Part shown: positions 34,957 to 43,457 of the stretch, piece by piece | Layout of the letters: every line of letters begins with the position of its first letter | Numbering within the stretch: the stretch's first letter is position 1 | NCBI RefSeq assembly: GCF_001270495.1 | Contig: NZ_LGUR01000212.1 | Span: 1 to 64,000 of the forward strand | Direction: 5' to 3' | Length of the DNA: 64,000 nucleotides | From: Streptomyces viridochromogenes | Lineage (GTDB): Bacteria; Actinomycetota; Actinomycetes; Streptomycetales; Streptomycetaceae | Position numbers and translations under genes: made by a program | The notes under the pieces: generated by a model | What the model saw: the letters and a program-made list of their open reading frames with translations, nothing else | Told to the model about the DNA's origin: nothing | The model's database searches: none

Positions 34957-35142
34957 CGGCGACGTGGATCCGCCCGAGGGGCGTCCGGCGGCGACGACCG
35001 CCCCCGTCCTCAAGGCGGCCCTACCAGCGAAAACCGGAGTCACGGCACCGCGCCAAGCGGGCTGCTCCAACCAGTCACCGGATCCACCCGTCCGGCCCTC
35101 CGAGCACGCCGGGCAACTCCCCCGGCCCGGCCCGAGGGATGC

Positions 35143-35580
35143 CTAGGCCCAGCCCCGCCCGGACCGCCCCCGCTTGGTCTCCGAGCGCTGCTTCTTCACC
35201 CGCAGGCGGCGCTCGTTGATCCCCCGGGGAATGCGGGTCGGCTTGCGCGGCTTGGGAGGCGGCGCCGTCGCCTCGGCCAGGAGCGCCGCGAGGCGTACGG
35301 CGGCGGTCTCGCGGTTGCGCCACTGGGAGCGGTGCTCGGAGGAGCGGACGGTGATGACGCCGTCGACGAGGCGGGACGCCAGCCGCTGGAGGGCCCGCTG
35401 CTTCCACACGTCGGGCAGCGCCGCGGTGCTCGCGAGGTCGAAGCGCAGCTCCACCTGCGAGTCACTGGTGTTCACGTGCTGGCCGCCCGGGCCGCTCGAC
35501 CGCGAGAAACGCCACATGAGCTCGGCCTCGGGCAGGGAGACGGAGCCGCGGATGACGTAGGGACCAGACATGTCCTCCAT
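35143..35580 (-). CDS. arfB: Alternative ribosome-rescue factor ArfB (YaeJ-type peptidyl-tRNA hydrolase)
   Basis: The 145-residue protein has the release-factor GGQ motif in SSGPGGQHVNTS (GGQ at 32-34) and a basic C-terminal tail (KPRKPTRIPRG...RRLRVKKQRSETKRGR) that in ArfB enters the mRNA channel of stalled ribosomes. It hydrolyses peptidyl-tRNA on non-stop ribosomes. ATG at 35580 has AGGGAAC upstream; an ATG at 35571 is an alternative. Confidence 0.92.
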   Translation of the reverse strand: MEDMSGPYVIRGSVSLPEAELMWRFSRSSGPGGQHVNTSDSQVELRFDLASTAALPDVWKQRALQRLASRLVDGVITVRSSEHRSQWRNRETAAVRLAALLAEATAPPPKPRKPTRIPRGINERRLRVKKQRSETKRGRSGRGWA

Positions 35581-35749
35581 GTTCCCTGTCCTGTCCGGTC
35601 CACGTCACGCGAATATCGCCGTGTGTGGCCTACGAGTGCTCTTTGGCAAAGAAAGTAAAGACACCTGGAACCTGAGGTACCCCTCTCCACGTTCATACGG
35701 GTAGCTGTAGCTTCTAGCCGTACCGCAACGAGGGAAGGGACTCCCAACA

Positions 35750-36325
35750 ATGGCTGTAAGCCTGTCCAAGGGTGGCAACGTCTCGCTCACCAAGGAGGCT
35801 CCGGGCCTGACCGCCGTCACCGTGGGCCTCGGCTGGGACGTCCGCACCACCACCGGCACGGACTTCGACCTCGACGCCTCGGCGATCGCGGTCAACCCCA
35901 CGGGCAAGGTCTACTCGGACGCCCACTTCGTCTTCTTCAACAACAAGCAGACCCCGGACAGCACCATCGTCCACACCGGTGACAACCGCACCGGCGAGGG
36001 CGCGGGCGACGACGAGGCGATCAACGTCAACCTCGCCGGCCTCCCGGCCGACGTCGACAAGATCGTCTTCCCGGTCTCGATCTACGACGCGGAGAACCGC
36101 TCGCAGAACTTCGGCCAGGTCCGCAACGCCTACATCCGGATCGTCAACCAGGCCGGCGGCGCCGAGATCGCCCGCTACGACCTCTCCGAGGACGCGGCCA
36201 CCGAGACCGCCATGGTCTTCGGCGAGCTCTACCGCAACGGCGCCGAGTGGAAGTTCCGCGCGGTCGGCCAGGGCTACGCCTCGGGCCTCGTGGGCATCGC
36301 GCAGGACTTCGGCGTGAACGTCTGA
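35750..36325 (+). CDS. TerD family protein
   Basis: The 191-residue protein has the calcium-binding TerD core: [74 protein letters not shown] and [20 protein letters not shown]. TerD proteins bind calcium and are linked to tellurite resistance and, in Streptomyces, development and calcium response. GAAGGG precedes the ATG by about ten bases. A terminator follows. The other ter genes are not adjacent. Confidence 0.95.
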   Translation: MAVSLSKGGNVSLTKEAPGLTAVTVGLGWDVRTTTGTDFDLDASAIAVNPTGKVYSDAHFVFFNNKQTPDSTIVHTGDNRTGEGAGDDEAINVNLAGLPADVDKIVFPVSIYDAENRSQNFGQVRNAYIRIVNQAGGAEIARYDLSEDAATETAMVFGELYRNGAEWKFRAVGQGYASGLVGIAQDFGVNV

Positions 36326-36382
36326 CGGACGCCGCGCTGCCCTGCGTGCAGGGCATGCAAGGCATTCAGGTCATGCCCTGCA

Positions 36383-36414
36383 CCGGAACCCCTGGCTTCG
36401 GCCGGGGGTTCCGG
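36383..36414 (+). terminator. Terminator after the TerD gene
   Basis: A 10-bp outer stem CCGGAACCCC / GGGGTTCCGG with an inner GGC/GCC pair lies about 60 bases after the stop codon. Confidence 0.75.
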
Positions 36415-36489
36415 CGTTCCAGCCTTCCGGGGCCCTGCGTTCCGGGGGCCCGGGCCCCTCGGTCGAGGGCTTCGATTAGGTTGCCCCAC

Positions 36490-37053
36490 ATGATCCTTGA
36501 GCCCCTCCCTCTCACCTCCGACCACGACCTCCCGGCCCCGCTCCTCACCGAACTCACCGCGCTCTACGCCTCCAACCGCGACTTCCACGCACTCAGCGGC
36601 GACTTCCCGGACCCGGACGACGTCCGCCCGGAGCAGGTGGCCGCGGCACTGGCCGAGGAGTTGCAGGTCCCCGGGGCGGAGGTGCTGCTCGCGCGCAGCG
36701 CCGGACAGCTGGTCGGGGTCGTGATCACGCTGACCCGGCACCCGGACCCGTCCGACCCGGACCCGTGGATCGGGCTCCTGATGGTGGACGCGGGCGCGCA
36801 ACGCCAAGGGCACGGAGGCCGGTTGGCCTCGCTCGTCGAGGACCGCTTCCGCGCGGCGGACCGCACCGCCGTACGCCTCGCCGTCCTCGACAACAACCCC
36901 GCGGCCCTCGCCTTCTGGACGGCCCTCGGCTACGAGACCATCGCCTACGGGCGGGACCGCCAGCTCGACCGCCCCTGCACGGTCCTGCGCAAGCCGCTCA
37001 TCACGCCGCCGACCACGCCACCGGCCTCCCCACCTGGCGCCGAGGGCGCCTGA
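36490..37053 (+). CDS. GNAT-family N-acetyltransferase
   Basis: The 187-residue protein has the GNAT core WIGLLMVDAGAQRQGHGGRL (acetyl-CoA loop) and LAVLDNNPAALAFWTALGYE. A short Pro/Thr-rich tail ends it. ATG at 36490 lies seven bases after TAGGTT, giving a leaderless start; the longer frame covers the TerD terminator. The substrate is unknown. Confidence 0.88.
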   Translation: MILEPLPLTSDHDLPAPLLTELTALYASNRDFHALSGDFPDPDDVRPEQVAAALAEELQVPGAEVLLARSAGQLVGVVITLTRHPDPSDPDPWIGLLMVDAGAQRQGHGGRLASLVEDRFRAADRTAVRLAVLDNNPAALAFWTALGYETIAYGRDRQLDRPCTVLRKPLITPPTTPPASPPGAEGA

Positions 37054-37152
37054 ACGAGCCCGCCGGCACCGCGACCCGGCCGACCGCACCCGGCAGGAAC
37101 GCCAGCACTGACACCGGCACCGGCGCCCCCGCGGTCAGGGAGCTACGCGGCG

Positions 37153-37584
37153 ATGTTCCCGAGCCTGCTCGTCCTCGGACTCGCCTTCTGCCTGGCGTGC
37201 GGCCCGCTGACCATCACAGCGACGGACGGGGCCGCCAGAGGAGGAGCAGGGCCTCGCGGGCGGTCTCCTCCACACGGCTGCACGGCCTTCCAGTTCGGTG
37301 CCGCCCTCGGCCTCACCGCCGCGACCGCCGTCAGTACGGCCGCCACCCACGCCGCCGCCCCCGCCGCGCTGCTCGACGGCTACCGGGCGGGCCAGGTCGT
37401 CCCGTTCGTCGCGGCCGCCCTCGACGCCCTCATCAGCGCCTTCGGCCTGCGCAGACGGACCGGCGGCACCCGGCACGACGGCACACGACTCGACGGCACC
37501 CGGCCCGACCCGACGGAAGCCGCCCCCGAGGCGGTCGACATCCCCCGGGCGGTCGACATCCCAGGCACCCCCGCCTCCCGTTGA
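37153..37584 (+). pseudogene. C-terminal relic of a DHA2-type MFS transporter with compensated frameshift
   Basis: The frame encodes PSLLVLGLAFCLACGPLTIT, then FQFGAALGLTAATAVSTA and FVAAALDALISAFGLRRR, which are the last helices of EmrB/QacA-type exporters. Between ATDG and FQFG the expected loop is missing from this frame but is readable in another frame (GPPEEEQGLAGGLLHTA). So one indel shifts the frame and a second restores it. The first eleven or so helices and a start region are absent. Confidence 0.7.
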
Positions 37585-37590
37585 CCGCCG

Positions 37591-38982
37591 TCAGGGCCGG
37601 TCCGGTTTCCCCTCGCCGTACAGCCAGTCCGCCCAGATCCCGTCGAAGTCCTCGTCCGGCGCCCTCTCCTCGACGTACCCCGTGAAGTCGGCGGTGGACG
37701 CGTTGCCGTGCCGGTGCTCGGCCGCCCAGCCCTGGACGATGTCGTAGAAGATGTCGTCGCCGACCGCCTGGCGGATCTTGTGGAGGACCATCGCGCCGCG
37801 CTGGTAGACGGGGTCGTCGGAGATGTGCGCGGCGCTCGTGGGCTTGGCGGGCGGGAAGGACCAGAGGTCCTTGTGGTGCTCCTCGCCGTGGTCGTACAGG
37901 GCGTCGAAGGTCTCCTGCGCGCTGTCGCCGCCGTCGTCCTCCCGCCACAGCCACTCCGCGTAGGTCGCGAAGCCCTCGTTCAGCCACATGTCCCGCCAGC
38001 TCTTCGGCGTCACGGAGTTGCCGAACCACTGGTGGGCGAGTTCATGGACGAGCAGTGCGGTGCCGGGGGCGCCGGGGAAGACGGGCCGGTTCTGGGTCTC
38101 CAGGGCGTATCCGGCGGCATCGGGACGGTCGATGATCGCGCCCGTGGAGGAGAAGGGATACGGACCGAAGTTGGTTTCGGCCCAGTCGATGATCCCGGGG
38201 ATCTCGGCGAGCACCTTCCGGCCGGCCGCGGCCTGGTCCGGCGTCACGGCGACGTACACGGGCAGGCCGCTCCCGGTGGTGGAGCGCTTGATGTCGTAGT
38301 CGCCGATGGCGAGCGTGGCCAGGTAACTGGCCATGGGCTCGGCGGTGTGCCAGCGGAAGGTCGTACGGCCGTCCCGGGTCGACCGGTCGAGCAACTCGCC
38401 GTTGGAGACGGCCTCCAGTTCCTCCGGCACGGTCACGTCGATGTCGTACGACGCCTTGTCGGAGGGGTGGTTGTCGGCGGGGAACCACGCCATGGATCCG
38501 ACGGGTTCCCCGAGCGCGAGTGCCCCGTCCTCGGTCGGCAGCCAGCCCTCCTCGGAACCGTCGGCGTCGGTGATCGTCACCGGGGAGCCGGAGTAGCGGA
38601 CGGTGACGCGGAACGTCTCGCCGTCGTCGAGGTCGTCGCGGGGGCGGACGGTCAGCTCCTGCCCGGAGCGGTTCCAGCGGGCCCGCTCGCCCTCGACCGT
38701 GACGCTCTCGACGTCCAGCCCTTTGAGATCGAGGTCGAAGGCGGAGAGCTCCTGGGTGGCCCGGGCGGTGAGCGTGGCGGTACCGGTGAGGTGTTCCTCG
38801 TCGGGGTCGTAGCCGAGGTCGAGGTCGTAGTGGGTGACGTCGTAGCCGCCGTTGCCGGCCTTGGGGAAGTACGGGTCGCGCGCGCCGGCCCCACCGGGGG
38901 TGCCCTGGACGCCGCCACTGCACGCGGTGAGGACGAGCAGGGCGCAGGCGACAGTCAGGGCAACAGGCGCGAAACGGGACAC
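37591..38982 (-). CDS. M1-family zinc metallopeptidase lipoprotein
   Basis: The 463-residue precursor has a lipobox LTAC (C21) and an M1 catalytic domain: HELAHQWFGN (H313, E314, H317) and NEGFA (E336) as third zinc ligand. The exopeptidase loop reads GYALETQ instead of GAMEN. It has the N-terminal beta-sandwich and catalytic domain but not the large C-terminal helical domain of full aminopeptidase N, so it is a short form acting outside the membrane. GTG at 38982 is seven bases after TAGGAT. Confidence 0.9.
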   Translation of the reverse strand: MSRFAPVALTVACALLVLTACSGGVQGTPGGAGARDPYFPKAGNGGYDVTHYDLDLGYDPDEEHLTGTATLTARATQELSAFDLDLKGLDVESVTVEGERARWNRSGQELTVRPRDDLDDGETFRVTVRYSGSPVTITDADGSEEGWLPTEDGALALGEPVGSMAWFPADNHPSDKASYDIDVTVPEELEAVSNGELLDRSTRDGRTTFRWHTAEPMASYLATLAIGDYDIKRSTTGSGLPVYVAVTPDQAAAGRKVLAEIPGIIDWAETNFGPYPFSSTGAIIDRPDAAGYALETQNRPVFPGAPGTALLVHELAHQWFGNSVTPKSWRDMWLNEGFATYAEWLWREDDGGDSAQETFDALYDHGEEHHKDLWSFPPAKPTSAAHISDDPVYQRGAMVLHKIRQAVGDDIFYDIVQGWAAEHRHGNASTADFTGYVEERAPDEDFDGIWADWLYGEGKPDRP

Positions 38983-39023
38983 GCCCGTGATCCTATGAGG
39001 TCGGGCGTGACACCATCACCCCC

Positions 39024-39524
39024 GTGCTCGACATCGGCTACGCCCTCTCCACCCGCTTCCCGGACCCCCCGCAGACGGACTACCGGCGCGCGGACGTCCG
39101 CGCCCTGCGCCACGACCTGTTCTGCGGCGACGTCTACCTCGCCGACACCAAAGCGGACCGGGAGTTGTCCACAGCCTGGGGATGGGTGCCCGTGCTCGAC
39201 TTCGCGTGGGCCCTGTGCGACATCGCCGAGCGGCTCGACCAGGACCCGGCCGGCTCCCGCGCCTCCCGCCCCCAGCACGCGGAACTGGACTTCACCGAGT
39301 CCACGGACCGCATGCTCTTCGAGCGCCGCTTCGGCTGGGTGGACGTCGAGGCGGACTGGATGCCGGCGGAGGAGGCCCCGCTGACCTTCTCGCACACCGA
39401 ACTGCGCCGTGAGGCCCGTGACTTCCTTCACGACCTGATCGCCGACCTGATCGACCTGCACGAGGATCTGGGCGAGAACCCGGCGATCTGGACGCTCCAG
39501 GCGCGCTATCCCCGGGTGGCCTGA
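39024..39524 (+). CDS. Hypothetical protein, actinobacterial
   Basis: The 166-residue acidic protein is not recognised. It starts MLDIGYALSTRFPDPPQTDY and contains GWVPVLDFAWALCDIAERLD, DRMLFERRFGWVDVEADWMP and a helical end DFLHDLIADLIDLHEDLGEN. It has no signal or membrane segment. It looks like an immunity- or DUF-type cytoplasmic protein. GTG at 39024; divergent from the M1 peptidase gene, with a terminator after it. Confidence 0.7.
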   Translation: MLDIGYALSTRFPDPPQTDYRRADVRALRHDLFCGDVYLADTKADRELSTAWGWVPVLDFAWALCDIAERLDQDPAGSRASRPQHAELDFTESTDRMLFERRFGWVDVEADWMPAEEAPLTFSHTELRREARDFLHDLIADLIDLHEDLGENPAIWTLQARYPRVA

Positions 39525-39529
39525 GCACA

Positions 39530-39583
39530 ACGGCGGCCTTCCCGACCGGGACCGGGTCGGAACCGGGTCGGAAAGGCCGCCGT
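39530..39583. terminator. Terminator after the hypothetical gene
   Basis: An 11-bp stem ACGGCGGCCTT / AAGGCCGCCGT, extended by CCGACC/GGTCGG past one mismatch. It can also serve the small peptide gene on the other strand. Confidence 0.7.
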
Positions 39584-39651
39584 CACACAGAACTCGGCAC
39601 GGAACCCGCCGCACGGAACCCGCCGCACAGAGCTCCGAGCCACCCGCTGTC

Positions 39652-39861
39652 TCAGCCGGCGATCGGGCCCAGCTTGATGTCGGAGACCGTGAGGCTGACG
39701 GACTTCGCGGAGATGTCGGTCAGGACGGGCAGACCGTTGGGGCCCTGCTCGAAGTTGGCGGTGAGGCCCTCCACGGAGCCGCCGACGGAGAGGCCACCCG
39801 CGACGCCGTCGAGGTCGGCGTCGGCTATCTCACGGGTCTCGATGGGAGAGATGTTGCTCAT
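39652..39861 (-). CDS. Small peptide with double-glycine leader, RiPP-precursor-like
   Basis: The 69-residue peptide begins MSNISPIETREIADADL and has DLDGVAGG ending at residue 23, like the leader of class II lanthipeptides and other double-glycine RiPPs. The 46-residue remainder has nine Ser/Thr but no Cys, and ends DIKLGPIAG. No LanM, radical-SAM, peptidase-transporter or other modifying enzyme is nearby, so it may be an orphan precursor or just a small protein with a look-alike leader. ATG at 39861 is preferred over the longer frame to 40053. AAGGA lies about 13 bases upstream. Confidence 0.6.
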   Translation of the reverse strand: MSNISPIETREIADADLDGVAGGLSVGGSVEGLTANFEQGPNGLPVLTDISAKSVSLTVSDIKLGPIAG

Positions 39862-40080
39862 GCTGAGGAGCGTCCTTCTTCTCTGGTGGGATGGGTCGCC
39901 GAATGCGTGGCGCACTGCGACGGAGGCGGCCCGCCGGACGACTCCGACGACCCCCGCCATGCCGGGATCGAAGCACGCTCGCGCGGCACGTGAAGGAGCG
40001 AACGCCCACCTCTCTACGAGCCGTTCACAGCATTGGCCGAACCCGTCCCTCAACCCCGCCGACGTTCCACAGTCCTCCCC

Positions 40081-40764
40081 TCAATCCTCCACGCGGATCC
40101 CGAGCTGGGCCGCCAACACCGGTGCCAGATCCAGTAGTTGACCAGAACTGATCACCGCTCCCGACAGTCGGTCCACCCCTCGCGCGATGTCCAGTTCGGC
40201 CGCCCCCCGCAGGTCCACGTCCGCCAGCGTCACCCCGGTGAGGTCCGCCCCCTTCACCGCGCAGTCCACGAACTCCACCCGCTCCAGCCGGGCGCCCCCG
40301 AAGTCCGGCTCGACCAGGACGCAGCCCTCGAAGACGACGTCTCTGAGCCTGGCCTTGCGCAGGTTCAGGTAGTCGATCTTGCCGCCTCGGATCACGACCC
40401 GTTCCAGCGCCGCCCCGTGCAGCTGCACCCCGCCCAGCCGGGCGTCGACCAGCTCCACATCACGCAGGGTCGACTCGGCGAGATCGGTGCCGACACCCCG
40501 TAGCCCCGTGAGAACCGAGTCGAGGACCCGGGCGTGGCGCAGTCTCGTCTCGTCCAGCGCACACCCCGTCAGCGCGCAGTCCATGAAGCGGGCGCCCCCG
40601 CCGTCCTGCCCGGTGAGGTCCTCCTCCCGGAACTCCAGCCCGTCATAGTCCCCGTCCGGCTCCAACTCCCCCTTCCGGAACGGCTCCAGCGGCGGCAGCC
40701 GCACCTCGGGCCGCCGCGCCGCCTTCACGCCGCCCCGGCCCGGACCGCCGCCGCCCTCACCCAT
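40081..40764 (-). CDS. Pentapeptide-repeat protein
   Basis: The 227-residue protein has a long run of A(D/N)LXX-type pentapeptides from about residue 40 to 215 (TDLAESTLRDVELVDARL, LRKARLRDVVFEGC, KGADLTGVTLADVDLRGA), which fold into a right-handed quadrilateral beta-helix. Function ranges from gyrase protection to scaffolding, and none can be assigned. AGGAG lies seven bases before the ATG at 40764. A longer frame with another ATG at 40779 exists. Confidence 0.85.
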   Translation of the reverse strand: MGEGGGGPGRGGVKAARRPEVRLPPLEPFRKGELEPDGDYDGLEFREEDLTGQDGGGARFMDCALTGCALDETRLRHARVLDSVLTGLRGVGTDLAESTLRDVELVDARLGGVQLHGAALERVVIRGGKIDYLNLRKARLRDVVFEGCVLVEPDFGGARLERVEFVDCAVKGADLTGVTLADVDLRGAAELDIARGVDRLSGAVISSGQLLDLAPVLAAQLGIRVED

Positions 40765-40929
40765 CGCTCTCCTCGCCATGCCCCCATGCTGCACCCCACC
40801 ACTGACAACTCCCCCGACCTGCGACGACACGGCCCGACACCCTCGATGTCACATTCCGGGTGCCCAGAACCGTCGTACTCACAGAGCAGGACAGACAGGC
40901 GACCCCGAGCACGAGGGAGACCCCCAGCC

Positions 40930-42117
40930 ATGCACCGCATCACCGTCATCGGCGGCGGCTTCGCCGGACTCACCGCGGCCATCACCGCCGCCGAGGCGGG
41001 CGCCAAGGTCACCGTGTACGAAGCCCACCACACCCTCGGCGGATGGGCGCGGACCGCCGAGGGGCCGTACCGGACGAACGAGGGACCGCACGCCCTGTAC
41101 AGCGGCGGCCCGCACTGGGCCTGGCTCAAGCAGCGGGACCTCATCGGACCGCTCGCGCCGATCCCGCCCCTGGAGGCCGCCCGGCTCCGGCTGCGGCACC
41201 GGGGCGTACTGCGCCGTACCCCGCCCTTCGCCATGCTCAAGCTGCTGCGGCGGGGCCTCCCGCAGGCGCCCGTGGACGTCGACTTCCAGACCTGGGCCAC
41301 CGGCATCGCGGGCGAGGAAGGCGCCCGAGCCGCCGCGCACTACTCCGCGGTCGCCCTGTTCCACCACGACCCCGGAGCCCTGTCCGCCGCGTTCGTGTGG
41401 GAGCGGCTGCGCCGGGCGACCAAGCTGCCGCCGGAGGCGCACTATCCGCAGGGAGGCTGGGCGACCATGATCGACCGGATGGCGGCCCGCGCCTGGAACC
41501 TCGGGGTCCGGATGGAGACCCTCTCCCGTGTCGACAGCCTCGACGACCTGGACGGCCTCCAGAGCCCGGCGACCGACGCGCCCGTCATCGTCGCCACCTC
41601 CCTCGACGCCGCCCGCCGGCTCCTCAAGGACGACTCCCTGACCTGGACGAGCGGCCGTACGGCGCTCATCGACCTCGCCGTGCGGACCCGGCGCGGGGAC
41701 GCCTTCGCGGTCTCCGACCTCGACGAGACCGGCTGGCTGGAGCGGTTCACCGCACAGGACCGGTCCCTCGCGCCCGCCGGTGAACAGCTGATCCAGGGCC
41801 AGTTCCCGATCGCCCCGCACGAGACCAGGGCCGACGGCATCGCCCGTGCCGAACAGCTTCTCGACCTCGGCTTCCCCGGCTGGCGCGAACGCGTCACCTG
41901 GCGGCGGGAGTCGGTGGCGAGCGGCCGTACCGGCGCCGTCGACCTGCCCGGCACCAGCTGGCGCGACCGCCCGGCCGTCGACCGCGGCGACGGGATCTAC
42001 CTGGCGGGCGACCAGGTCGCCGCCCCGGGCGTCCTGTCCGAGGTCTCCTTCAACAGCGCACTCACGGCCGTGTCCCTGGCCCTCGGACGGCACGCCCTTG
42101 ACCTCAAGAGAGCTTGA
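40930..42117 (+). CDS. NAD(P)/FAD-dependent oxidoreductase (amine-oxidase/desaturase-like)
   Basis: The 395-residue flavoprotein starts with the dinucleotide-binding fold ITVIGGGFAGLTAAITAAEA and E-containing second strand VTVYEAHHTLGGWART, and ends with GIYLAGDQVAAPGVLSEVSF, the C-terminal FAD motif. The overall layout resembles phytoene-desaturase/protoporphyrinogen-oxidase-like proteins. The substrate is unknown. ATG at 40930 has GGGAGAC upstream. Confidence 0.88.
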   Translation: MHRITVIGGGFAGLTAAITAAEAGAKVTVYEAHHTLGGWARTAEGPYRTNEGPHALYSGGPHWAWLKQRDLIGPLAPIPPLEAARLRLRHRGVLRRTPPFAMLKLLRRGLPQAPVDVDFQTWATGIAGEEGARAAAHYSAVALFHHDPGALSAAFVWERLRRATKLPPEAHYPQGGWATMIDRMAARAWNLGVRMETLSRVDSLDDLDGLQSPATDAPVIVATSLDAARRLLKDDSLTWTSGRTALIDLAVRTRRGDAFAVSDLDETGWLERFTAQDRSLAPAGEQLIQGQFPIAPHETRADGIARAEQLLDLGFPGWRERVTWRRESVASGRTGAVDLPGTSWRDRPAVDRGDGIYLAGDQVAAPGVLSEVSFNSALTAVSLALGRHALDLKRA

Positions 42118-42240
42118 GGTTGCAGCATCGATCAGCCGCCTCCGATCGCATCCGGTCGCGTCCGGTCGCCTCGGCGACAGGGCGGGCGGCGCACTGACGA
42201 CCCGAGTTCGCACCCGAGTTCACAGCGATGGGGGACCCCG

Positions 42241-43221
42241 ATGCACGCCATCCGCCTGCACGCCTTCGGCCCGGCCGAGAACCTCGCCTACGAGGAGACC
42301 GACGACCCCACCCCCGGCCCCGGCCAAGTCCGTATCGCCGTGAAGGCGGCCGGGGTCCACCTCCTCGACACGGCCCTGCGCGAGGGCTTCCAGGGCCCCG
42401 CGCCACAGCCGACCGCGCTGCCCACGATCCCCGGCCGCGAGGTCGCCGGAGTCGTCGAGTCCGTCGGCGAGGACGTCGCCGGGCTCTGGCTCGGCAAGCA
42501 CGTAGTGGCCCACCTCGGCTTCGCGCCGGGCGGGTACGCCGAGCTGGCCGTCACCGACGTCGACCGCGCCCACGAGATCCCCGCCAACCTCGACTTCGCC
42601 GAGGCCGTCGCCATGATCGGCACGGGCCGTACGACCATGGGGATCCTCCAGTTCGCCGAGCTCGGCCCGGACGCGGTGGCCGTGATCCCGGCGGCGGCGG
42701 GCGGCATCGGCACGCTGCTCGTGCAGTACGCCAAGAACGCCGGGGCCGTCGTCATCGGGCTCGCGGGCGGTCCGGAGAAGGCCGCACGCGTACAGGCGAA
42801 CGGCGCCGATCTCTCCGTCGACTACCAGGACCCCGCCTGGCCCGAGAAGGTCCGCGCCTTCCTCGGCGGACGGCCCGCCACCGTCGTCTTCGACGGCGTC
42901 GGCGGCGACGTGGCCCGCGAGTCCGTCGCCCTGCTCGGTCCGGGCGGCCGGCACGTCGTCTTCGGCTGGTCCGGCGCGGGCCTGCACGACGGCGAGCCCT
43001 ACCTCGTCGACGGCGTCTCCGAGCAGGTCCTCGGCCCCGTGATGATGCAGAAGGCCGGCGGCCCCAACCCCGTACGGACCCTCGAACTGCGCGCCCTCGC
43101 CGAGGCCGCCGCGGGCCGCCTCACCCCCGCCGTGCAGCGCTTCCCACTCGCGGAGGCCGCGGCCGCCCACCGGGCCCTGGAAACGCGCGCGACCACCGGA
43201 AAGGTGGTACTGGAGCCATGA
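42241..43221 (+). CDS. Zinc-type quinone oxidoreductase (MDR superfamily)
   Basis: The 326-residue protein has the GroES-like domain (MHAIRLHAFGPAENLAYEET, IPGREVAGVVESVGEDV) and the NADPH Rossmann fold (IPAAAGGIGTLLVQYAKNAG). Zinc ligands of alcohol dehydrogenases are absent, so it belongs to the quinone oxidoreductase branch. It should reduce quinones or enones. GGGGGACC precedes the ATG. The start ATGAGC of a vestigial MFS segment overlaps its stop. Confidence 0.9.
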   Translation: MHAIRLHAFGPAENLAYEETDDPTPGPGQVRIAVKAAGVHLLDTALREGFQGPAPQPTALPTIPGREVAGVVESVGEDVAGLWLGKHVVAHLGFAPGGYAELAVTDVDRAHEIPANLDFAEAVAMIGTGRTTMGILQFAELGPDAVAVIPAAAGGIGTLLVQYAKNAGAVVIGLAGGPEKAARVQANGADLSVDYQDPAWPEKVRAFLGGRPATVVFDGVGGDVARESVALLGPGGRHVVFGWSGAGLHDGEPYLVDGVSEQVLGPVMMQKAGGPNPVRTLELRALAEAAAGRLTPAVQRFPLAEAAAAHRALETRATTGKVVLEP

Positions 43222-43276
43222 GCAGCCGCAAGCCCCGGCCCGGGCCGCCGACCCTCCCCGCCGCCGGTGGGGCCTG

Positions 43277-43375
43277 GTGATCATCGCTCACCTGGCCCCG
43301 CAGGGCTCCGGACTCACCTCCGCAGCCATCAACACCTCGCAGCAGGTGGGCGGTTCGATCGGTACGGCGGCCTGA
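43277..43375 (+). pseudogene. Short relic of a second DHA2-type MFS transporter
   Basis: Thirty-two codons from GTG at 43277 to TGA at 43373-43375 read LAPQGSGLTSAAINTSQQ then VGGSIGTAA. This is the loop and start of helix 13 of EmrB/QacA-type transporters (GSGLASAAINTSQQVGGSIG pattern). Everything before and after is missing. Confidence 0.65.
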
Positions 43376-43457
43376 GAGACGGGAGGAGGGGCCCCACCGG
43401 ACCGCGGAGCCCCTCCCCCACCCCTTCACGAAGGCCGCCCGGCCCTCGCGGTGACGA

